NCBI RefSeq assembly: GCF_900119825.1
Contig: NZ_FPKR01000005.1
Span: 124,001 to 188,000 of the forward strand
Length of the DNA: 64,000 bases
DNA from: Chitinimonas taiwanensis DSM 18899
GTDB lineage: Bacteria; Pseudomonadota; Gammaproteobacteria; Burkholderiales; Chitinimonadaceae
Direction of reading: 5' to 3'
Shown here: piece after piece, positions 58,014-64,000 of the stretch
Position numbering within the stretch: position 1 is the stretch's first letter
How the letters are laid out: every line of letters starts with the position of its first letter
Position numbers and translations under genes: made by a program
Notes under the pieces: generated by a model
Seen by the model: only the letters and a program-made list of their open reading frames with translations
The model's database searches: none
Told to the model about the DNA's origin: nothing

Positions 58014-58796
58014 TCAGCTGTCCTGCGCAGCCAATACCGGCACGTCGGCTACAAAGACCTGGGTGCCGGCTTCGCGCAACGCCGCGGACAAATGCTCAGG
58101 CACCGGCCTATCGGTGAACAGGCAGTCAACCTGCGATAAATGTCCGAGCCGCACCAGTGCCTCGCGGCTGAACTTGGTGTGATCGGCCACCAGCCAGACC
58201 TGGCGCGACTGTTCGATGATGGTCTGCGCCACCTTGACCTCCTGATAGTCGAAATCACGCAGCGTGCCATCCGGCTCGATGCTGGATACGCCAATGATGC
58301 CGATATCGACCTTGAACTGACGGATGAAGTCCACCGTCGCCTCGCCCACCACGCCGCGGTCACGCGTGCGCACCACCCCGCCCGCCACAATCACCTCGCA
58401 ATCGGGGTTGGCCGACAAGGTCATCGCCACATTCAGATTATTGGTGACCACGTGCAAGCCACGATGGCGCGCAAGGGCATTCGCCACCGCCTCGGTGGTG
58501 GTGCCGATATTGATGATCAGTGACTTGTCATTCGGCAGCTGACTGGCCAGCAATTCGGCAATACGTTGCTTGGCCTCGCTATTGAGCACCTGGCGCTGCG
58601 GATAGGCGATGTTCTGCACGCTGGACGGCAGCCCTACCCCGCCGTGATAACGGCGCACCAGCTCTTCATCCTCCAGCTGGCTGATATCACGCCGTATGGT
58701 CTGCATGGTCACCCCGAAGTGGGTGGCCAGCAGCTCGACCGATACGAAACCGCGACTGCGCACCAGCGCCAGCAATTCCATCTGCCTTGGATTCAC
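58014..58796 (-). CDS. glpR: DeoR-family regulator GlpR
   Basis: The 260-aa repressor has a DeoR-type HTH (residues 1-57: LLALVRSRGFVSVELLATHFGVTMQTIRRDI) and a C-terminal sugar-phosphate sensor domain (about 75-235: INIGTTTEAVANAL, VVTNNLNVAMTL, GVVRTRDRGVVGEAT). Adjacency to the divergent glpD and glycerol transporter genes assigns it as GlpR, which is released by glycerol-3-phosphate in related systems. It shares a 323-nt A/T-rich intergenic region with glpD. Confidence 0.9.
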   Translation of the reverse strand: MNPRQMELLALVRSRGFVSVELLATHFGVTMQTIRRDISQLEDEELVRRYHGGVGLPSSVQNIAYPQRQVLNSEAKQRIAELLASQLPNDKSLIINIGTTTEAVANALARHRGLHVVTNNLNVAMTLSANPDCEVIVAGGVVRTRDRGVVGEATVDFIRQFKVDIGIIGVSSIEPDGTLRDFDYQEVKVAQTIIEQSRQVWLVADHTKFSREALVRLGHLSQVDCLFTDRPVPEHLSAALREAGTQVFVADVPVLAAQDS

Positions 58797-59026
58797 AGCC
58801 TCTTCCTTGTCCGATTAGCAAACGCTCAAAAAACCTTAGCACATTTTCTAAATTGCGCGATATGCGACAGCAGCATGCCGCGCCAAGCCAAGTAAAAGAC
58901 AGCCAACATCTCTCATAAAAATATGCAACACATTGAATTTAATTATGAAAATCAAATTCTGCAGTATTGCTTCAGCATGCAAAGCACCCACCAGGGTACT
59001 CATCACCCATATCAGGGAAAATAAAT

Positions 59027-59043
59027 AAACGAACTTAAACGAA
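59027..59043. promoter_or_regulatory. Candidate GlpR operator, direct repeat AAACGAA
   Basis: The heptamer AAACGAA occurs at 59027-59033 and 59037-59043, one helical turn apart, just upstream of the proposed glpD -35. DeoR-type repressors often bind such repeats. Confidence 0.4.
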
Positions 59044-59050
59044 AATATTC

Positions 59051-59080
59051 TTGGCAGAGATTCGATCATTTGCGTACATT
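59051..59080 (+). promoter_or_regulatory. Promoter of glpD
   Basis: TTGGCA (59051-59056) and TACATT (59075-59080) with an 18-nt spacer, 40 nt before the glpD start. Confidence 0.45.
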
Positions 59081-59119
59081 TTCCTCACACACATCGGCCC
59101 AAGGGCTGAGGAGAGAGGC

Positions 59120-60655
59120 GTGCAAAGAAGTGAATTCGATGTCGTCGTGGTGGGGGGAGGCATCAACGGTGCCGGGATTGCCCGCGATGCGGCCGGACGC
59201 GGCCTGTCGGTACTGCTGTGCGAAAAGGATGACCTCGCACGCCACACCTCCTCGGCCAGTACCAAGCTGATCCATGGCGGCCTGCGCTATCTCGAGTACT
59301 ACGAATTCGGCTTGGTGCGCAAAGCGCTGCAGGAACGCGAGGTGCTGCTCAAGGCCGCGCCGCACATCATGTGGCCGCTGCGCTTCGTCATGCCACACGA
59401 CAGCCACCTGCGTCCGGTCTGGATGATACGGGCTGGTCTCTTCCTGTATGACCATCTGGCCAGGCGCGAGATATTGCCGGCATCCAGCGCCATCCGCCTG
59501 CCCGAGCATCCGGCTGGCCAGCCCTTGCGCGGCCAGTTCCAGCGCGGCTTCGTCTATTCGGATGGCTGGGTGCAGGACGCCCGCCTGGTCACGCTGTGCG
59601 CGCTCGATGCGCACGAACGCGGCGCCGTGGTGCAGACACGCACACGTTGCAGCCGTGCCGAGCGCGGCAGCCAACACTGGCAGATCAGTCTGGAGGACAG
59701 CAGTGGCGCCACGCGCACCGTGCAGGCACGCGCCCTGGTCAATGCTGCCGGCCCCTGGGTCGGCGACTTCCTGCGCGACGTGGCCCAGGTGCAGTCCAAG
59801 CGCCGCGTGCGCCTGATCAAGGGCAGCCATATCGTGGTCAAGAAGCTGTATGAACACCCCTATGCCTACATCTTCCAGAACCCGGACAAGCGCATCATCT
59901 TCGCGATTCCCTATGAGGAAGACTTCACCCTGATCGGCACCACCGATATCGAATACCGCGGCAAGGCCGAGGAGGTGGCCATCGATCAGGACGAGATCGA
60001 CTATCTGTGCCAGATGGCCAGCCGCTACTTCACCCAGCCGATCACCCCGGCCGATGTGGTCTGGCATTACTCGGGCGTGCGCCCGCTGCTCGACGATGAA
60101 TCGGACGACGCGGCCGGGGTGACGCGCGACTACGATCTGTCGCTCGACACCCAGGGGGCGGCGCTGTTGTCAGTGTTCGGCGGCAAGATCACCACCTTCC
60201 GCAAGCTGGCAGAGGAAGCAGGTGACCGCCTGCAGCAACTGCTGGCCAAGGGCAGCGGTGCCTGGACCGAGCGCGCCACCCTGCCCGGCGGCGATATGCC
60301 GGCCGCCGACTTTGCCGCCTTCCTTGCCAATATGCGCGCCATGCATCCCTGGCTGCCCGAGCGCTTGTCGCTGCGCTGGGCGCACAGCTATGGCACGCGT
60401 TGCGCACAACTATTACGCGGTGCGAACAGCCTGGCCGACTTTGGCACCGAGGTGCTGCCGGGCCTCTATGCACGCGAAATCCGCTATCTGATCGAGCAGG
60501 AATGGGCCTTGAGCGCCGAGGACATTCTGTGGCGGCGATCCAAGCTTGGCCTGCATCTGCCGGCCGATAGCGCCAGCCGCCTGGATGCCTGGCTGACCGA
60601 CCATGTTGCCAATACAACAGAAGCGAAAGGAAGCACACGCAGTGCGTTCAACTAG
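59120..60655 (+). CDS. glpD: Aerobic glycerol-3-phosphate dehydrogenase
   Basis: The 511-aa membrane-associated flavoenzyme oxidises glycerol-3-phosphate to dihydroxyacetone phosphate and reduces quinone. The FAD site GGGINGAGIARDAAGRG (about residues 10-26) and the ASTKLIHGGLRYLEYYEF family motif are clear, with IGTTDIEYRGK further on. GTG at 59120 is chosen for the GAGGAG 6 nt upstream and the family length; the frame is open to an ATG at 59051, but that lies in the promoter region. It probably heads the operon with glpSTPQ, since the 99-nt gap to glpS has no terminator. Confidence 0.95.
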   Translation: MQRSEFDVVVVGGGINGAGIARDAAGRGLSVLLCEKDDLARHTSSASTKLIHGGLRYLEYYEFGLVRKALQEREVLLKAAPHIMWPLRFVMPHDSHLRPVWMIRAGLFLYDHLARREILPASSAIRLPEHPAGQPLRGQFQRGFVYSDGWVQDARLVTLCALDAHERGAVVQTRTRCSRAERGSQHWQISLEDSSGATRTVQARALVNAAGPWVGDFLRDVAQVQSKRRVRLIKGSHIVVKKLYEHPYAYIFQNPDKRIIFAIPYEEDFTLIGTTDIEYRGKAEEVAIDQDEIDYLCQMASRYFTQPITPADVVWHYSGVRPLLDDESDDAAGVTRDYDLSLDTQGAALLSVFGGKITTFRKLAEEAGDRLQQLLAKGSGAWTERATLPGGDMPAADFAAFLANMRAMHPWLPERLSLRWAHSYGTRCAQLLRGANSLADFGTEVLPGLYAREIRYLIEQEWALSAEDILWRRSKLGLHLPADSASRLDAWLTDHVANTTEAKGSTRSAFN

Positions 60656-60754
60656 CCTATAAATCGCCTACTTGCCAGGCGACCTGCGCGCCCGGCAAGC
60701 AACGCCAAGCCCGAGACAGGGTTGCGTTCGAATGGATAACGGAGACAGATCTAC

Positions 60755-61873
60755 ATGCAGCTTCAACTGGACGGCATCAGCAAGCAGGTCGGTGCGGATA
60801 CGCATATCTACCCGCTCAGCCTGAGCCTCGTGCCCGGCAAGATCAATGTGCTGCTCGGCCAGACCCGCGCCGGCAAAACCACGCTGATGCGCCTGATGGC
60901 CGGGCTGGACAAGCCCAGCAGCGGGCGCCTACTGGCCGATGGTGTGGATGTGACCGGGGTCTCGGTGCGCAAGCGCCAGCTGGCCATGGTCTACCAGCAA
61001 TTCGTCAACTACCCGTCCTTCACGGTGTTCGAGAACATCGCCTCGCCGCTGCGCCTGGCCGGCCAGCTTGGGGAAGCGGAAATCCGCAGCCGGGTCGAGG
61101 CGGTGGCCGACAAGCTGCATATCGCCCATCTGCTGCAACGCCTGCCGGGCGAGCTGTCGGGTGGCCAGCAGCAGCGCACCGCCATGGCGCGCGCCCTGGT
61201 CAAACAGGCGCCGCTGCTTTTGCTGGATGAGCCGCTGGTCAATCTCGACTACAAGCTGCGCGAGGAATTGCGTGCCGAGCTGAAGGAGCTGTTCCAGCAC
61301 AGCCAGACCACGGTCGTGTATGCGACGACCGAGCCGCAGGAGGCGCTACTGCTCGGTGGCAATACCATCGTCCTCGACCAGGGGCGTCTGCTCCAACAAG
61401 GCCCGACACTGGAGGTCTTCCACCATCCGGCCAGCATGCGCGTGGCCGAAGTGTTCAGCGATCCACCTATGAATCTTTTCGCCGCCCAGGTAAGCGGCGC
61501 ACAGCGCGCGGCCGAGCTCGGTGGCGATATCGCCCTACCGCTCGGCCCCCATCTGCAGGCGCTGGGCAGCGAGCGCTACACCCTGGGCGTACGCCCCAGC
61601 CATGTACGCCTGACGCCCGCCAGCGCGCACGACTACCGCCTGCACTGCGAGGTGGAACTGGCCGAGATCAGCGGCTCGGATACCTATCTGCACACCCGGC
61701 ATGGCGAGATCAGCCTGGTGGCCCAGCTGCCCGGCGTGCATGAACTGGCGCCCGGCAGCGCCGTGGCGCTGTACCTGAACCCCAGCGAAGTCTTCGCCTT
61801 TGGCGCTGATGGCCGCCTGGCCGGCTCGCCCCAACGTCGCCAAGCCCAAGGGAGCGCGCCATGGCCAGCATAG
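60755..61873 (+). CDS. glpS: Glycerol ABC transporter ATPase GlpS
   Basis: The 372-aa ATPase resembles the GlpS subunit of the rhizobial glpSTPQUV glycerol importer. Walker A is GQTRAGKTT, the signature LSGGQQQR is intact and Walker B is LLLLDEPLVNLD. The switch histidine normally found in a VTHDQ context is replaced (VVYATTEPQEAL). A C-terminal TOBE-like domain (about 285-355) places it in the MalK/UgpC group. Its end overlaps glpT by 13 nt. A GGAGA ribosome site precedes the ATG. Confidence 0.9.
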   Translation: MQLQLDGISKQVGADTHIYPLSLSLVPGKINVLLGQTRAGKTTLMRLMAGLDKPSSGRLLADGVDVTGVSVRKRQLAMVYQQFVNYPSFTVFENIASPLRLAGQLGEAEIRSRVEAVADKLHIAHLLQRLPGELSGGQQQRTAMARALVKQAPLLLLDEPLVNLDYKLREELRAELKELFQHSQTTVVYATTEPQEALLLGGNTIVLDQGRLLQQGPTLEVFHHPASMRVAEVFSDPPMNLFAAQVSGAQRAAELGGDIALPLGPHLQALGSERYTLGVRPSHVRLTPASAHDYRLHCEVELAEISGSDTYLHTRHGEISLVAQLPGVHELAPGSAVALYLNPSEVFAFGADGRLAGSPQRRQAQGSAPWPA

Positions 61874-62934
61874 AACTGAACGGCCTCGGTCACCGTTACC
61901 CGGGTAGCAGCGATTACGCGCTGCAGCCGCAGACCATGCGCTGGGAAGATGGTGGCGCCTATGCCCTGCTCGGCCCCTCGGGCTGCGGCAAGACCACCCT
62001 GCTCAATATCATTTCCGGCCTCTTGATACCGAGCGAGGGCCGTGTGCTGTTCGACGGCCGCGATGTGACCACGCTGCCCACCGAGCAGCGCAATATCGCC
62101 CAGGTTTTCCAATTCCCGGTCATCTACGACACCATGACCGTGTTCGACAACCTGGCCTTTCCGCTGCGCAATCGCAAGCTGCCGGAAAGCGAGGTGCGCA
62201 GCCGGGTAGCCGAAATCGCCGAAATCCTCGACCTGAGCAGCGAACTAAAGCGACGCGCCAGCGGCCTGTCGGCCGAGGACAAGCAGCGCATCTCGCTCGG
62301 GCGCGGTCTGGTGCGCAAGGATGTGGCCGCTGTACTGTTCGACGAGCCGCTGACCGTAATCGACCCGCATGTGAAATGGCTGCTGCGCCGCCAGCTCAAG
62401 CGCATCCACCACCAGCTCAAGCTCTCGCTCATCTATGTGACCCACGACCAGATCGAGGCACTGACCTTTGCCGACCAGGTGGTGGTTATGTACCAGGGCC
62501 AGGTCGTGCAGATGGGCACGCCACAGGACCTGTTCGAAGCGCCCGCGCATACCTTTGTCGGCCACTTCATTGGCAGTCCGGGCATGAATCTGCTGCCTTG
62601 CGAACTGAATGGCGACTCGATCCGGGTGGGCGAGCAGTCGCTGGCAATTCCGCCCGCACTGGCCCAGCAGCTGGCCCAGGTAAGCGGACCGCTGACCCTG
62701 GGCGTGCGGCCGGAATTCGTGCGCTGCGCGGCCGAGGGCGAACTGGCCAGCCTGCATGCACGCGTGCTGCGTCTCGAAGACCTGGGCACCAGCAAGCTGT
62801 TGACCGTGCAGCTCGGCGCACACCAGCTCAAGGTCAAACTGGGCGAACACGCCGAATTGCCGGGCGAGCAGGTGCAGCTGGCGCTGCAGCCCGAGCGCAC
62901 CATGTTCTACGCCGCCGAACGGCGCGTGGCTTAG
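61861..62934 (+). CDS. glpT: Glycerol ABC transporter ATPase GlpT
   Basis: The 357-aa second ATPase has Walker A GPSGCGKTT, Walker B VLFDEPLTVID and an intact switch histidine (IYVTHDQIEAL), but its signature is degenerate (LSAEDKQR instead of LSGGQ). A C-terminal TOBE-like domain follows from about 270. Two non-identical ATPases in tandem are characteristic of GlpS/GlpT. The name follows the rhizobial glycerol system and is not the E. coli glycerol-3-phosphate antiporter GlpT. It overlaps glpS by 13 nt. Confidence 0.88.
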   Translation: MASIELNGLGHRYPGSSDYALQPQTMRWEDGGAYALLGPSGCGKTTLLNIISGLLIPSEGRVLFDGRDVTTLPTEQRNIAQVFQFPVIYDTMTVFDNLAFPLRNRKLPESEVRSRVAEIAEILDLSSELKRRASGLSAEDKQRISLGRGLVRKDVAAVLFDEPLTVIDPHVKWLLRRQLKRIHHQLKLSLIYVTHDQIEALTFADQVVVMYQGQVVQMGTPQDLFEAPAHTFVGHFIGSPGMNLLPCELNGDSIRVGEQSLAIPPALAQQLAQVSGPLTLGVRPEFVRCAAEGELASLHARVLRLEDLGTSKLLTVQLGAHQLKVKLGEHAELPGEQVQLALQPERTMFYAAERRVA

Positions 62935-62943
62935 GAAGACGCG

Positions 62944-63819
<876 letters not shown>

Positions 63820-63822
63820 GCC

Positions 63823-64000
63823 ATGAAGAAACGCTCGTTTGGCCTGATCCTCTACCTGATCTTCGCCATCCTGCCCATCTACTGGATGGTCAATATGTCC
63901 CTGAAGACCAATGAGGAGATCACCGGTGCGCTGAGCCTGTGGCCCCAGCATCTGACCTTCGACAACTTCCGCACCATCCTGACCGACCCGGCTTGGTATG
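63823..64000 (+). CDS. glpQ: Glycerol ABC transporter permease GlpQ, 3' truncated
   Basis: Only the first 59 codons lie inside the window. They encode an N-terminal membrane segment (FGLILYLIFAILPIYWMVNMS) followed by SLKTNEEITG and an NFRTIL segment, typical of the second permease of carbohydrate-type ABC importers. It starts 3 nt after glpP. The identity as GlpQ is from gene order. Confidence 0.8.
   Translation, partial: MKKRSFGLILYLIFAILPIYWMVNMSLKTNEEITGALSLWPQHLTFDNFRTILTDPAWY

Larger units (their letters stand above)
58797..59119. other. glpR-glpD intergenic control region
   Basis: This 323-nt gap is visibly richer in A and T than its neighbours, especially 58900-59080. It holds a promoter-like pair at 59051-59080 and a direct repeat at 59027-59043. 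No gene or RNA was recognised. A TTGCTTCAGCATGCAAAG stretch (58967-58984) is a partial inverted repeat of unknown role. Confidence 0.6.

Overview
The window is a dense, G+C-rich bacterial chromosome segment with short intergenic gaps. No mobile element, CRISPR array, rRNA or tRNA was recognised. The gene content points to a betaproteobacterium: an AcnD/PrpF-type methylcitrate pathway, a beta-type malate dehydrogenase beside a GntR regulator and sdhCDAB-sdhE-gltA-sucAB-lpd-sucCD, and a DsbB and many signal-peptide proteins that imply a Gram-negative envelope. A relative of Chitinibacteraceae, Chitinimonas or another Neisseriales/Burkholderiales lineage is plausible, but this is inference and no marker was tested.

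Layout. Positions 1-4990 hold the end of a methylcitrate operon (prpC, acnD, prpF) for propionate oxidation. Positions 5196-11652 hold small accessory genes: two paralogous proteins of unknown function, an esterase, an FKBP isomerase, an isochorismatase-like hydrolase, a DUF1272 protein overlapping a GlxA-type regulator, gluconokinase and a glycosyltransferase. Positions 11726-15727 encode a large membrane sensor with about six PAS modules and an active-looking GGDEF domain. Positions 15910-21272 form a tetR-like regulator/MFP/RND efflux operon; the regulator carries two helix-turn-helix units and the pump an extra hydrophobic segment. Positions 21426-28204 hold a Yip1-like membrane protein, a MacA/MacB-like exporter split into ATPase and permease, a secreted S9 peptidase and a Band 7 lipoprotein. 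Positions 28275-42780 hold an MFS carrier, the ABC-F protein YheS, two adjacent unknown genes built from four copies of one module, a DMT transporter, dsbB, a FlgO-like lipoprotein operon with a patatin, guaB, a TPR/GT41 glycosyltransferase, a thioredoxin-like protein and a metallophosphoesterase fused to membrane segments.

Positions 42941-57943 are the TCA-cycle block. sucCD, lpd, sucAB, gltA, sdhE and sdhBADC all read leftward behind a GntR regulator, and mdh diverges from it. Together they carry out oxaloacetate to citrate and 2-oxoglutarate to oxaloacetate. Positions 58014-64000 are a glycerol region: glpR divergent from glpD and the start of a glpSTPQ-type glycerol ABC transporter operon, whose last visible gene is cut by the window end.

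Most interesting for follow-up: the four-copy module gene pair (31608-32990), the tandem-HTH TetR regulator, the complementary degeneracy of the two glycerol ABC ATPases, the 13th hydrophobic segment of the RND pump, a candidate GntR operator shared by sdh and mdh, and the paralogous pair at 5196 and 9437. No complete, clearly undescribed multi-gene system was found.
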